NCBI RefSeq assembly: GCF_003605365.2
Contig: NZ_QYTU02000004.1
Coordinates: 1 to 64,000, forward strand
Length of the DNA stretch: 64,000 nt
DNA from: Siminovitchia fortis
GTDB taxonomy: Bacteria > Bacillota > Bacilli > Bacillales > Bacillaceae_C
Direction: 5' to 3'
Of the stretch, positions 10,301 through 19,675 are shown piece after piece (within the stretch, counting starts at the first letter, position 1; each line of letters opens with the position of its first letter). Below the pieces are notes generated by a model. That model did no database searches. It was not told the origin of the DNA and was given only the letters and a program-made list of their open reading frames with translations. Position numbers and translations under genes: made by a program.

Positions 10301-10366
10301 GGGTATCGCAGCGATGATTAGAATGGCGATGAGTAGGCTGATGACACCGTTTTTCTTGCTTCTCAC
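7343..10366 (-). CDS. esaA: Type VII secretion protein EsaA (YueB-like)
   Basis: A 1007-residue membrane protein with one N-terminal helix (SLLIAILIIAAIPIGFF), a very long extracellular coiled-coil region, and a C-terminal group of about five to six helices (residues 820-990). This is the EsaA/YueB plan. B. subtilis YueB is the receptor for phage SPP1 and projects through the wall. Residues about 425-490 form a Pro/Glu/Asp-rich spacer (EKPKPDPVPEPETKPG and following) that splits the coiled coil. It is transcribed divergently from esxA. In B. subtilis yueB follows yukBA on the same strand, so the order here is rearranged. Confidence 0.9.
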   Translation of the reverse strand: MRSKKNGVISLLIAILIIAAIPIGFFNYIGPEPMFRPKNTTEQIAIVNEDDGFLQAKDDLVTLGQDAIQTIEGGDSEYEWPVVSRPAAQSGLKNKEYDAIIYIPSSFSRDIMSFKEEVPRITNIRFEISPHLNAKNQERVQKELEAAQQKLNGQVTAMYWRYVSEEINEVQTNFGKILDKEIDFLNEMYSFYAPSSQELGKEIDRQRERLRQLFFNSKEAAGIAGNSQTSLTEAEKAFETLTNNIDTYLAYQADAADSLQLIDLHNEQLINEASVEFNTLLEDGEKRVREGQEPFQPQLENEGNSVYDYLKTIRVGLGTLDQQMQGFEANMSTSFQALNQEVDLLPQSYIDVITNYNQQDDLNAFLTKMESTLVKRKDLTQKTPGEQQRPSAPQDELNGLQPSTLDEVQRKIESIKELLTKLEPEKEKPKPDPVPEPETKPGSPGEPDDDPGQEDTLGQSEDNDQDNKRDSEKQPEQPEEPQQPDGRSPYTTWEEAIALIDQLENELNSQKTNIKNNHDLVSSYVDYLEKLQRYVDQLEESTEALPSLLIDKIQQREQQILSSKPADEFASRFRDSIQNRDPDLLMDYYGLLSELELTLQNYRSSSTLNREHADAAIMQFARMGELREQILESQENVTSFMFLTKDIKQFQKFSTDARTEMDTLLEDTNTLLNDLSAKIKEEQQHILSLVNETHVHAGNALEQIKSNRKPIEIEAGPIEGLDGHLVQVSYQASLMEVKQLGDAVSSLSKHQDDLIGSTEEMFGQVSSVQSKSDDLNTRWKKSVDTTKLVHDNLNDILHNAINDGYYNDYVYKHLSNPVNVAGEQVEGPAEPNTPPVVMLVIILLVSLLIGYLAHHYRNLPIPVHLSLYVILSVALGLIIGIYGLNIYKMSEAQAIQWSIITVLLVLATSGVMCLMLMIGPWIGALGSTLIIFLFTTPLLDMALPNFSSNNPIAELFISIQHQEKSLFLPGAAVLVAITCFSIAIMVAKHIYKNQQLRHSAEEEEYEV

Positions 10367-10612
10367 AGTCTACAAATCCTCCTTCTTTATATGATTATCA
10401 CGACTGTATGTCACGATTTCCTTATTATCGTAACAGAAACAACAATTGATAAAAACATCATTTTGTGTGAAAGTATAAATAAATGGAAAATATTAAGAGG
10501 TTAATCATGATTATGAGAGTGGCAGCGAAGCAAAATATTGGAGTTTTAGGGACCATATCGGCTAGATTGGGGAAAGATTAGATCCGAGATTCCTGAATAT
10601 ACCCAAAAAAGG

Positions 10613-10642
10613 TTGACACCGCAATAATTCCACTCTTACAAT
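10613..10642 (+). promoter_or_regulatory. Sigma-A type promoter of the esxA operon
   Basis: TTGACA at 10613-10618, 18-bp spacer, TACAAT at 10637-10642. It lies 48 bp before the esxA start, which has a strong AGGAGGGG site. The rest of the 323-bp divergent gap (10367-10689) is A/T-rich and shows no gene. Confidence 0.7.
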
Positions 10643-10689
10643 AATTATGTATTTATAGAAAAACCGAAATTTTTAGGAGGGGTTTTTTC

Positions 10690-10980
10690 ATGGCACAAAT
10701 TCGTATGACACCAGATGAATTACGCACCGAGGCAAATGAGACTCGTGCGGATGCAGCATCGTACCAAGAGCTACTTCAAAGAGGAGATGCACGTATTATG
10801 AAGCTGGGCTCTACTTGGGAAGGGGAGGCATTCCAAGGATTTGCCGAACAGTGGCAAGACAAACGGAAGCATGTAGAAGAGCTTATCCAGTTGTACGAAG
10901 AGCTGGGAGCACAAACGGATGATATTGCGAACGTTGTGGAAACAACAGACCAAGAAATCCGTAGCCGCATTGGATACTAA
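10690..10980 (+). CDS. esxA: WXG100 protein EsxA (YukE)
   Basis: A 96-residue helical-hairpin protein of the WXG100 family, a secreted substrate and partner of the T7SS. The W-x-G turn is visible as TWEGEAF at residues 42-48, between two amphipathic helices. The N-terminus (MAQIRMTPDELR) is typical. Strong promoter and ribosome site suggest high expression. First gene of the plus-strand T7SS operon. Confidence 0.95.
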   Translation: MAQIRMTPDELRTEANETRADAASYQELLQRGDARIMKLGSTWEGEAFQGFAEQWQDKRKHVEELIQLYEELGAQTDDIANVVETTDQEIRSRIGY

Positions 10981-11057
10981 TTCATTTTACGAAAGCGCAA
11001 TCGCGATTCATGTTATTGTGGATTGTGATTGCTCTTTCTTTTGAGAGAGGTGTTTTT

Positions 11058-11297
11058 GTGTACATAAAAGTAACGGTTGACTTGCGTAATTATTCAGAAA
11101 AGGAAATTGATTTGCGTCTATCCGACCAATACACTGTGCGCAAGTTCATCGACATTGTGTGGGAAGTTGAAAAGCTGAATCAACAGCGGCGAGAGGGGGA
11201 TTATATCCGGATTGAAAACAAAGCGCGGATACTTGCGGGAGATCAGATCCTGGGAGACCATGGTGTCACAAATGGTGACCGTTTAGTGATACTGTGA
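11058..11297 (+). CDS. yukD: Ubiquitin-like T7SS protein YukD (EsaB family)
   Basis: A 79-residue cytoplasmic protein with a ubiquitin-like fold, the same length as B. subtilis YukD. It starts VYIKVTVDLRNYS and ends NGDRLVIL, as in the family. The start is a GTG at 11058 preceded by GAGAGAGG; the longer frame from 11010 lacks a site. It is required for T7SS function in B. subtilis, probably in regulation or assembly. Confidence 0.9.
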   Translation: MYIKVTVDLRNYSEKEIDLRLSDQYTVRKFIDIVWEVEKLNQQRREGDYIRIENKARILAGDQILGDHGVTNGDRLVIL

Positions 11298-11331
11298 ACA
11301 TCGGCCATAGGAGAGGGGCAGAGTTGGAAAA

Positions 11332-12606
11332 ATGAGTGAGAGAAAACGACTTTATTTAGAAGAACGACTAGGTATGCGGTTAGGGAAAGATGAAAACGGC
11401 TATTATACTATTACATTTCAAAATGAAGAGATTCAATTAAATGATACGTTAGAAGCAAGGGTACTAGACGGTTGTGACCCGCTCACTACGAGAGAAATCG
11501 AACAAAATGAAGACGACTTTGTCATTAAAGTACGACCAGTGGTCCCTTTGAGGCCGTTTGGTACGCTTAAAAACAAAGAAGAAAGTGTGAAACTCTTTGT
11601 TGCCCACGCATTGATCCAAAAAGTCATCCAACATGATAATGATAGACTTCATTTGATTGTCAGCCCGGAGAACGTGCTTGTCAGTGATGGGTTGGAGGTG
11701 ACATTTATCCATTACGGTGTGAAAGACAGCATCCCCCCATATGAAAAAACCCCCGACAGATTATTTCTTGAATTACGCACGACATTACTAGTACTTTTGG
11801 ATGGGAACTATAGATTCAATGAATATATGAATCATCATGATACATTAAAATTATCACAAAGAGCAACAGCTCTTAGTCAACAAACAACGTTAGAAGGATT
11901 ACGTGAACTTGTTTGTGATTGGATTCGGGAACAGGAGCAACAAGAGAAGCAATTACATAAAGTACCGAAAAAAAGGTGGACCCTACAAAAGTGGATAGGC
12001 ATCGGGCTCATTTCCGCGCTTGTGCCAGCGATCGTGTATATTGTGTACGTCCTTGTCTTTTTACAGCCACGCCAAGAAGCATTCACCGCTAGCCATGCCG
12101 CTTTCTTAAATGAAAACTATAGTGAAATCATTGATACCCTTGAACCGTATTCGCCAAGCAGCATGCCCCGCGTTGTAAAATATGAACTCGCGCAATCTTA
12201 CGTCGCAGTAGAACCACTGCAAGACTATCATCGGGAAAACCTTAAAAATGTGCTTGTACTACAGGCTGCAGAGCCTTATTTCGATTACTGGATTGCGATT
12301 GGACGGGGCGAGAATGAAGAAGCCATTGATATTGCCCGCGGGCTTCAAGATAAAGAGTGGCTCGTATATGCCAATTTGAAGCGTCGAGAAGAAGTCAAAA
12401 ATGATAATAAGCTGTCAGGAAAAGAGCGGGAAGACTTGCTCAAGGAGATTGAAGCGGAGATCGATAATTATATGCATGAACTTGAGGAATTAGCGGAGGA
12501 AGAGGAACCACTCCAGCCGAATGATGAAGGTAATCCAGGCAACCGGGAAGGAAAAGACGAGGGGCAAAAGGATCATAAGAAGGAAAAGGATGGTGGTGAC
12601 AAATAA
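11332..12606 (+). CDS. essB: T7SS component EssB (YukC)
   Basis: A 424-residue single-pass membrane protein. The N-terminal half (about 1-215) matches the cytoplasmic pseudokinase-like domain of EssB/YukC. A transmembrane helix follows at about 221-244 (WIGIGLISALVPAIVYIVYVLVF), then an extracellular helical domain. The acidic/Lys-rich tail (EEEEPLQPNDEG...) is low complexity. The stop overlaps the essC start by one base. Confidence 0.9.
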   Translation: MSERKRLYLEERLGMRLGKDENGYYTITFQNEEIQLNDTLEARVLDGCDPLTTREIEQNEDDFVIKVRPVVPLRPFGTLKNKEESVKLFVAHALIQKVIQHDNDRLHLIVSPENVLVSDGLEVTFIHYGVKDSIPPYEKTPDRLFLELRTTLLVLLDGNYRFNEYMNHHDTLKLSQRATALSQQTTLEGLRELVCDWIREQEQQEKQLHKVPKKRWTLQKWIGIGLISALVPAIVYIVYVLVFLQPRQEAFTASHAAFLNENYSEIIDTLEPYSPSSMPRVVKYELAQSYVAVEPLQDYHRENLKNVLVLQAAEPYFDYWIAIGRGENEEAIDIARGLQDKEWLVYANLKRREEVKNDNKLSGKEREDLLKEIEAEIDNYMHELEELAEEEEPLQPNDEGNPGNREGKDEGQKDHKKEKDGGDK

Positions 12607-15600
12607 TGTCCTCGACATTGTGGGTTTATTACGATCAGTATGTGCAAAGGGCAGCGGTAGATGGGCTCCCTGCTGTTATTGGCCAAGGGGAACAAGCGAA
12701 GGTGCGTATTTCTTGTTTGCAAAAAGACATACAAGTCCGTGATCAAGACGGTCAGTGCTTGATTACGTGTGCAGAGGAAGAGCTTTATACCCTTTCTTCT
12801 GGTGAATCATGCAACTTGGACATAGACGGTCAACCGTATTCTTTTCTATATATAAAAGAGGCTCCGAGTAAAAAAAGATATTACATGGGTCATACGAATC
12901 TTGTGACCATTTCCAATAAGTCTGCTGCAAATGTTGTTTTACCGTTAGATATTCAGGTGGATTGCACGTTGCTCTGTGAAGGGAAGAAATGGACGCTCTA
13001 TCCGAAAGAAGGGACGCAAGCTCCATATGTGAATGGAGTGAAAGTGTCCACACCGACCCGTATATTAGACGGTGATGAACTTCTTTTTGGTCGCGTGCTT
13101 TTGAAAATTTTAGATGGGGATATTTTGGCAGTTGAAAGCAGTGAACCTTATGAAACGACATTGACCCAGGTAGAAACGCCAACGTCCCTTATGCAGCAAC
13201 AGTATCCTATTTACCGTCGTACGCCGCGTATGATCTATGAACAACCGACGGAAAAAGTGGATTTCTCTATGCCGTCTGAAGAAGTGGATGATCCGACTCG
13301 GCCACTGTGGTTGGTTTTGCTGCCGCCGGTTGCGATTATCGTGATCATGGTCACAATTTCGATTACATTGAAACGTACGTGGATGTTGTTCATGTCTGTC
13401 CCGATTATGACGGTAATGGCGTTTGTGGCGACAATGATGTTTTTTCGCGAGAAGAAAAAACGGAAGCAAAAAGAAGAAAAGCGTAAGCGTGTGTACACTC
13501 GCTATTTAGAGATGAAGCGGGATGAATTGCAGGCGCTGGCGGAAGCGCAAAGGCACGCGCTTTCGTATCATTTGCCGACGTTTGAACAGATGAAGGATAT
13601 GACACTTCGTGTCAGCAGCCGTATTTGGGAGAGGACCATTGATAACGCCGACTTTTTAGATGTTCGAATTGGACGCTCGTCTGTACCCGCCAGCTTTGAA
13701 TTAAATCAACCGGGTGATGAGTTATCGAATCGTGATCGGGATGAGCTGATGGAGGATTTTGAGCGGTTACGTGACAAGTATTCGCACCTAGAGGATGCCC
13801 CGCTTCGTTTAAGTGTTGCCCGCGGTGCGCTCGGATATGTCGGAAAGCCTTCCATTGTGGAACGTGAAGTATCGCAAATCATTGGGCAACTCGCTTTTGC
13901 CCACAGTTATCATGACTTAAGGTTTGTCGCGGTTTTACATGAAGAACAGCGCAGGAAATGGGAGTGGATGCGCTGGTTACCACATTTTCAATTGCCTGGT
14001 TCAGAGGCAAAAGGCTTCATTTATGATGAAAAGGCGTGCGAATACATTTTAAATCCATTGTATCACATGCTGCGTGAGCGAGACTTGGCGCAAAAAGAAG
14101 AATTTGAGAAGAAGAAAGAAGGAAAAAAATTCCTTCCGCACATCGTTTTCTTTGTCGCAAACCGTTCACTGATTGCGGAACACGGCATTATGGAATATTT
14201 GGAAGGGAAAGATAAACAGCTCGGCTTCACCGTCATTTTTTTAACAGATGTGGCTCAAAACTTAAATGAACATGTACATACAATTGTGAAAGCAGTAAAC
14301 CGAAACGAAGGGGAAATTGTTCTGCTAAGGAATATTTCGATTCATAAACGCTTCCAGTTTGATCCGTACGATCCGTCGAACGAAAACTATGCCCGCATGC
14401 TTGCCTCTTTGCATCATCAACAGGGTATGAGGCGTTCAATCCCTGACATGGTGTCCTTTATGGAAATGTTTCCAGCGGTTAAGCAGGCGAAAGATTTAAA
14501 AATCAATAAACGCTGGCAACTGAATGACAGCACTAAATCCCTTGCAGTGCCAATCGGCTTTAAAGCAAAAGATGAGGTGCTTGAGCTGGATGCACATGAA
14601 AAGATGCATGGTCCCCACGGATTGCTTGCAGGAACAACGGGATCAGGGAAATCAGAGTTCTTACAAACCTATATTTTGTCTTTAGCCGTCAACTACCACC
14701 CCCATGAAGTTGCCTTCTTGCTTATTGACTACAAAGGGGGCGGAATGGCGCAGCCATTTAAAGGGATGCCGCATCTCCTAGGTGTGATCACCAATATTGC
14801 AGAGAGTGAAAACTTTAGTTTGCGCGCCCTAGCCTCCATTCGATCAGAACTAAAGAAGCGGCAACGCTTATTTGATGAACATACCGTTAACCATATTAAC
14901 GACTATACGGAACTGTATAAATCAGGTGTCGCTAAAGAGCCGATGCCGCACCTCTTTATTATTTCCGATGAATTTGCGGAGCTAAAAAATGAGGAGCCGG
15001 AATTTATTAAAGAGCTTGTATCTGCGGCGCGCATTGGGCGCTCGCTTGGTGTACATCTTCTCCTGGCGACACAAAAGCCGAGTGGAGTTGTGGACGGACA
15101 AATCTGGAGTAACTCCCGTTTTCGGATCGCTTTGAAAGTACAAAATGCCACGGATTCAAGAGAAATTTTGAAAAATGAGGATGCCGCATATATTAAAGAA
15201 ACGGGACGGGGCTATTTGCAAATTGGTAGTAACGAGCAATACGATTTGTTCCAAAGCGCATGGAGCGGTGCACAGTACATGCGGTCAGCACACGAGGGGG
15301 AAGAGGAGATTGCTTATGTGACAGATCTCGGTTTAAAGCTTGTTTCACGAGCGGAGATGGAAGAGGACAGTAAACTTGAAAGCATCACCGAGATTGAGGC
15401 GATTGTCGAAGAAATTGTAACAACAACAGACCAATTGGGGATTGTTCCAGCGAAAAGCCCATGGCTTGACCCATTGGAAGAACGGATCTTCTATGATGCT
15501 AAAAGTGACGAAGAAGATGATTCGCAAGCATTCCCGTTTGCCCTTGCCGATGACCCGGAAAATCAACGACAATTCCCCATTAGTTACGATTGGGGCAAGA

Positions 15601-17078
15601 GCGGCAATTTAATGATCTTTGGCATGAGCGGATACGGAAAATCGATGACGCTCATGACGTTACTCTTGGCATTTGCGGAAAAACGGTCGCCTGAGCAAGT
15701 TAACTATTATTTGCTCGACTTCGGGAACGGCGCTCTTCTGCCATTGCGCCAGCTTCGTCATACCGGGGATTATATTAAATTGGATGAAGGACGTAAGTTA
15801 GAAAAGCTCATTGACTACATTGAAAAAGAAATGGAGCGTCGCGGTGAGCTGTTTATGGAGAAAGAAGTGAGCAGCATCTCCGTTTACAATGAGGTGAGTG
15901 ACGAGCCATTGCCATCGATTTTCATTGTCATCGATAACTATGACATCTTGCCGGAAGAGTATCCAGACCTAGTCCCGGCCTTCACTCGGTTCGCCCGAGA
16001 TGGTCAATCACGCGGGATTTACGTCTTTGTAACCGTAACTGCAAGAAACGCAGTGAAGCCTGTGCTGTTAAACAGCATGAATATGAAGATTTGTCATTAT
16101 ATGATTGATAGAACCGATGTCACATCGTTACTTGGAAGGGTTCCATTTGCGATTGAGTCTGTCCCGGGTCGAATGATTGTCGCAAAAGGCAAAAACTGGC
16201 TTGCCCATACGTACTTGCCAGCAGAAGGGGAAACGGACTTTGAAGTAATTGAAAACGTGAAAGCACGTATCCAAACGATCAATAGCCGCTATGAAGGTTC
16301 GGCACTGCCAAAATCGATGGTCATGTTGCCGAATACCTTGACACTTGCCGGGTTTCGGCAACGCTTGGAAGAAGATTCTCAACCAGGAATCCCACTCGGC
16401 CTGAACGAAGAGACTGTGCAGCCGGTCTATATGGCTGAGGATGCAGGGGCGCACACATTGGTTGTTGGTGAACCACAGCGTGGAAAGTCAAATATGTTGA
16501 AAGTCATGCTTTCGTTCTATCTTGAGTACGATAACATAGAAAAGATTGTCGTATTTGATGGGGTCGATCGCCCGTTATTTGATTTCAATCGCCATGAAAG
16601 AGTGTCCTATGTAATGGCGCCGGAAGTATTGAATCAAGAGATGGAAGAAGCGATGCGAGTGATGGAATCACGAAAGGCTCAATATGAAGAGGCATTAAGT
16701 CAGGGGATGGAATTTCCTGCTTTCTCTCCTTATCTCTTTGTTATTGATAATGTTGCAGACTTTAAACAGGCACTGGGCATGACGAAAGAAACTGCTTTTG
16801 CGGATATGATGAAAACGTTTGGGCATTTACAGTTCCAAGTCATAGCCGCAGCAAATCATCGAGAAATCAGTTTGGGGCGCAGTCCAGTTATTGAACAATT
16901 AAAGACTGTCCGACAACATATACTTCTAATGAAAAAATCAGGGCAGAGCGTGATAAGCTTTACGATGGATCGCAAAGAGACAATGGGAGAGGGATTTGGT
17001 TACCATATCGTCAATGGGCAAGATGTGAAAATCAAAATCCCGGAAGTGGTAAAAGAAGATCTGCTTGTCCTTGTATAA
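12606..17078 (+). CDS. essC: T7SS ATPase EssC (YukBA), FtsK/SpoIIIE type
   Basis: The 1490-residue motor of the secretion system. The N-terminal region (about 1-190) carries two FHA-like domains, and two membrane helices follow at about 235-282. Three ATPase domains come next. D1 has Walker A GTTGSGKSEF (about 675) and Walker B FIISDEFAEL. D2 has GMSGYGKSM (about 1005) and IFIVIDNYD. D3 has GEPQRGKSN (about 1288), with a degenerate Walker B YLFVIDNVAD. The gene is a single frame, as in YukBA of B. subtilis. Typical EssC length is about 1480-1500. Confidence 0.96.
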   Translation: MSSTLWVYYDQYVQRAAVDGLPAVIGQGEQAKVRISCLQKDIQVRDQDGQCLITCAEEELYTLSSGESCNLDIDGQPYSFLYIKEAPSKKRYYMGHTNLVTISNKSAANVVLPLDIQVDCTLLCEGKKWTLYPKEGTQAPYVNGVKVSTPTRILDGDELLFGRVLLKILDGDILAVESSEPYETTLTQVETPTSLMQQQYPIYRRTPRMIYEQPTEKVDFSMPSEEVDDPTRPLWLVLLPPVAIIVIMVTISITLKRTWMLFMSVPIMTVMAFVATMMFFREKKKRKQKEEKRKRVYTRYLEMKRDELQALAEAQRHALSYHLPTFEQMKDMTLRVSSRIWERTIDNADFLDVRIGRSSVPASFELNQPGDELSNRDRDELMEDFERLRDKYSHLEDAPLRLSVARGALGYVGKPSIVEREVSQIIGQLAFAHSYHDLRFVAVLHEEQRRKWEWMRWLPHFQLPGSEAKGFIYDEKACEYILNPLYHMLRERDLAQKEEFEKKKEGKKFLPHIVFFVANRSLIAEHGIMEYLEGKDKQLGFTVIFLTDVAQNLNEHVHTIVKAVNRNEGEIVLLRNISIHKRFQFDPYDPSNENYARMLASLHHQQGMRRSIPDMVSFMEMFPAVKQAKDLKINKRWQLNDSTKSLAVPIGFKAKDEVLELDAHEKMHGPHGLLAGTTGSGKSEFLQTYILSLAVNYHPHEVAFLLIDYKGGGMAQPFKGMPHLLGVITNIAESENFSLRALASIRSELKKRQRLFDEHTVNHINDYTELYKSGVAKEPMPHLFIISDEFAELKNEEPEFIKELVSAARIGRSLGVHLLLATQKPSGVVDGQIWSNSRFRIALKVQNATDSREILKNEDAAYIKETGRGYLQIGSNEQYDLFQSAWSGAQYMRSAHEGEEEIAYVTDLGLKLVSRAEMEEDSKLESITEIEAIVEEIVTTTDQLGIVPAKSPWLDPLEERIFYDAKSDEEDDSQAFPFALADDPENQRQFPISYDWGKSGNLMIFGMSGYGKSMTLMTLLLAFAEKRSPEQVNYYLLDFGNGALLPLRQLRHTGDYIKLDEGRKLEKLIDYIEKEMERRGELFMEKEVSSISVYNEVSDEPLPSIFIVIDNYDILPEEYPDLVPAFTRFARDGQSRGIYVFVTVTARNAVKPVLLNSMNMKICHYMIDRTDVTSLLGRVPFAIESVPGRMIVAKGKNWLAHTYLPAEGETDFEVIENVKARIQTINSRYEGSALPKSMVMLPNTLTLAGFRQRLEEDSQPGIPLGLNEETVQPVYMAEDAGAHTLVVGEPQRGKSNMLKVMLSFYLEYDNIEKIVVFDGVDRPLFDFNRHERVSYVMAPEVLNQEMEEAMRVMESRKAQYEEALSQGMEFPAFSPYLFVIDNVADFKQALGMTKETAFADMMKTFGHLQFQVIAAANHREISLGRSPVIEQLKTVRQHILLMKKSGQSVISFTMDRKETMGEGFGYHIVNGQDVKIKIPEVVKEDLLVLV

Positions 17079-17213
17079 TATGTTAATCAGTCATCGCTGT
17101 TTTTGGTTTTGTCGTCTGGCGAGGGCTAAATGAAACTTGACAGTAAGGATGGGGTTTTATTCAGTGAAGAAGGATGAAACTGTGTGATAAAAACGAAGAA
17201 GGGTGTATAGGTG

Positions 17214-17627
17214 ATGAGCTATTATTTAAATCAAATTAATATGCTGAATCATGAGATCCGAACGATTAGGAAAGGAATGGATATAGCAGGAGAGCATCGT
17301 CAGGAGCTGCTGGATGTCAGAAGTAAGTTAGTAACTGAAAAAAGCACGTTAGTATCAGATAAAAGTCATATCGATAATCCGGAATTAGGAAATGACGCAG
17401 CGCGTGGGACCATTGCATCTGACTTCGAAAAGACAGAGCGAGATATGCTTAAACAGGAGCATGTGAAGTTACCAGAGCAAGTCCAAGAAATGATCGATGC
17501 CATCGATAGTGAGCGAGATCGACTCCATGAAAAAATGGAGAGTGGAAGACTACAAATTCAATACCGAAATGATCGAATTAACCATTTGAGAAAGCTAGAT
17601 AAGCTAGCAAGGGAAAAGAAGGGGTGA
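17214..17627 (+). CDS. LXG-associated helical protein, DUF5082-like (YwqH type)
   Basis: A 137-residue fully helical, highly charged protein with heptad patterning over most of its length (for example DSERDRLHEKMESGRL). Position and size match YwqH (DUF5082), the first of two small proteins that precede LXG toxins. By analogy with Lap proteins of streptococci these form a targeting complex with the LXG domain. The ATG follows GAAGGG. It starts about 130 bp after essC with no clear terminator between, so it may share the T7SS transcript or use its own promoter. Confidence 0.65.
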   Translation: MSYYLNQINMLNHEIRTIRKGMDIAGEHRQELLDVRSKLVTEKSTLVSDKSHIDNPELGNDAARGTIASDFEKTERDMLKQEHVKLPEQVQEMIDAIDSERDRLHEKMESGRLQIQYRNDRINHLRKLDKLAREKKG

Positions 17628-17630
17628 TAG

Positions 17631-17891
17631 ATGATGGAAATTAAAGTAAACGTAGAGGAAGCCCTAGTAATCCTTCAAGCAGTCGGAGAGCTTGCTGGTA
17701 GTTTTCAAAAAGAAGCGGTTGATTCAACTGAGGGGCTAGACATGTTGCTAGCTGAAACCGGAGAAGTAGAAGAAATAGAGGATAAATTAAGCATGTATTT
17801 TCAGGCGTTGAGTCAAATGGAACAGCAATTCCAAACCTTAGTGCAAGAATATGAGAATGTGGACCATGAACTTGCAGGGAAAATGAGGTGA
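17631..17891 (+). CDS. LXG-associated small protein, DUF5344-like (YwqI type)
   Basis: An 86-residue acidic helical protein (MEIKVNVEEALVILQAVGEL...). It is the second small WXG-like gene before an LXG gene, as YwqI is before YwqJ in B. subtilis. It has no W-x-G, but two predicted helices are separated near residue 35. Starts 3 bp after the previous stop. Its stop lies just before the LXG start, with the ribosome site GAGGTG for the next gene inside its 3' end. Probable chaperone or targeting factor for the LXG protein. Confidence 0.65.
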   Translation: MMEIKVNVEEALVILQAVGELAGSFQKEAVDSTEGLDMLLAETGEVEEIEDKLSMYFQALSQMEQQFQTLVQEYENVDHELAGKMR

Positions 17892-17896
17892 AAATA

Positions 17897-19591
17897 ATGA
17901 AAATCTTAGATGTCAGTCAAGCGATCGCGAAGCTTGATAAAGACATAGATCAATTGCAACGTCGCTTGGATTTTTTGGATTTGATGGATGTAGGAATTGA
18001 AAGAGTACTGAATATGGACGGCGCATTCACTGGAGAAGGTGGGGAAGCAATAATCTTGAATCATGCTGAGTTACAGCTCCCAACGATCCGGGCATTTCGC
18101 GCCCACATCACCACTACGATTGAAAAAATCAAAAAAATGAAGGCATATATCCTTGAATTTGAGCCCTCTGAAAATGGGGTAGTGACCGAAGATTTTTGGG
18201 ATACGCAAATGACTCGAGGGCTAGATAAAGTTGAGGAGTCAACGGAGCAGTCTAAACAAAAAGTGGATGAGTATGCCGCTTCGGTTAACCATATTATGAA
18301 TCTTGGAAAGCTAGACATAAGCCAAGTATTAAACTGCATCGATAGTTCGCGAAAATTCGCAAGTGAAGTCGTTGATGATTTGTATATGCTTGATAATGAC
18401 GGAGTCGATTTAATGGATGACGTACAAGCGAGCCGTACCGAACTAGACACCATTGTGCAAAAAGCGGTAGAGTGGACCAATGCAGGCGGACCTCTTTTAA
18501 AAGGGGTGAATATTCAAGACGTAAGGTCACATTTCGAAGAGATGACGTTACATAAGGAAGCGCCGGACGTGAATATGGGTCGCTTGGATCGTGGAGATGA
18601 CCGTTCGTTAGTACAGGGAGTAGTGAATTTCTTAGGAACAGATGTAAAAACGATTCAGAATTGGGGACTGGTCGGTGTTGATGTTGCGCGTGGTGCAGCG
18701 ACGACAATAATGTTTACAACGGGCATGTTGAAATTCGTGGACAATGGAAACGGTACTGTTAAATTGGTGGCCGATAAGAAATGGACAAAGCAAAAAGGAA
18801 AGTACGATTCAAAACTGGCTTCTAAAATACATGAGTTGATGAAACACCCAAAAGGGAAATATATTGTTCAACGTTATGGATATATGCCTAGCAATCTTCC
18901 AAAAGAAATAGCCGGATTAAGAAATCTACCTAACGTAGGAGTTGGAGGACTGTTGAACAGAGCTTCAGGTCCAACGGTGATCTATAAAAATGGACAGCGG
19001 TTTGTAAATTACTTCCGGCGTGGGGATGGTATTATAGGGAATTCTATAAACTTATTGAAAAATTTGCGTAACAATTTCTTACCAACAATAAAGAGCGTTG
19101 ATGTGAAAAAATCACTTAAAAATATAAAACCAGGTGGCGGCGGTTGGCAAAAGAATCTCGCCCGCGCAGGAAATGTATTGGCGGTGGGACTCAACTTTAT
19201 GGAAGCATTTTCGGATGCACATAAAGATAAAAGTACGGCACAAAGAACGGGTCGCGCGCTTGCAGGAACAGCTTTGGATATTGGTGCTGCATATGCGGGT
19301 GCAACCGGAGGGGCGGCTATAGGTACGATGATTTTCCCTGGCGTCGGTACGGTTGTTGGTGGATTTGTTGGCGCAGCAATTGGCGGTTTCGCAGCGAACA
19401 CATTTTTAGGAGAGCCTGTACGGCAAGTTGGAGAGAAAATTGGAGCTGCAGCTGAAAAAGGTTGGAATGCCGCAGTAGATGCAGGAAAAGCTGCTTGGAA
19501 TGCAGCAAGTGATTTTGGAAATGAGGTCAAAGAAGGAGCGAAGAATTTACTATCAAGCGGCGCCAAAGCGCTTGGTAGCCTGTTTGGTTAA
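17897..19591 (+). CDS. LXG-domain T7SS effector with C-terminal glycine zipper
   Basis: A 564-residue candidate secreted toxin. Residues 1-210 are helical and fit an LXG domain (start MKILDVSQAIAKLDKD, with GAFTGEGGEAI near residue 40 in the expected place). A middle region follows, then residues about 456-510 form a long Gly/Ala-rich hydrophobic stretch with repeated GxxxG (AAIGTMIFPGVGTVVGG, FVGAAIGGFAAN). The Ala-rich amphipathic tail ends ALGSLFG. No nuclease, deaminase or NADase motif is visible. A glycine zipper at the end of an LXG protein resembles TspA of S. aureus, which depolarises membranes. Pore formation here is inference. The ATG at 17897 has a GAGGTG site; the GTG at 17888 overlaps it. 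Confidence 0.75.
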   Translation: MKILDVSQAIAKLDKDIDQLQRRLDFLDLMDVGIERVLNMDGAFTGEGGEAIILNHAELQLPTIRAFRAHITTTIEKIKKMKAYILEFEPSENGVVTEDFWDTQMTRGLDKVEESTEQSKQKVDEYAASVNHIMNLGKLDISQVLNCIDSSRKFASEVVDDLYMLDNDGVDLMDDVQASRTELDTIVQKAVEWTNAGGPLLKGVNIQDVRSHFEEMTLHKEAPDVNMGRLDRGDDRSLVQGVVNFLGTDVKTIQNWGLVGVDVARGAATTIMFTTGMLKFVDNGNGTVKLVADKKWTKQKGKYDSKLASKIHELMKHPKGKYIVQRYGYMPSNLPKEIAGLRNLPNVGVGGLLNRASGPTVIYKNGQRFVNYFRRGDGIIGNSINLLKNLRNNFLPTIKSVDVKKSLKNIKPGGGGWQKNLARAGNVLAVGLNFMEAFSDAHKDKSTAQRTGRALAGTALDIGAAYAGATGGAAIGTMIFPGVGTVVGGFVGAAIGGFAANTFLGEPVRQVGEKIGAAAEKGWNAAVDAGKAAWNAASDFGNEVKEGAKNLLSSGAKALGSLFG

Positions 19592-19675
19592 TGTAGGTGA
19601 TAGGGGGATCTCCCCTTCCCTTATTTACTACTAGGGTTTTTATATTGTGTTGAAATGGGGATCTGAGGTGGGGCT

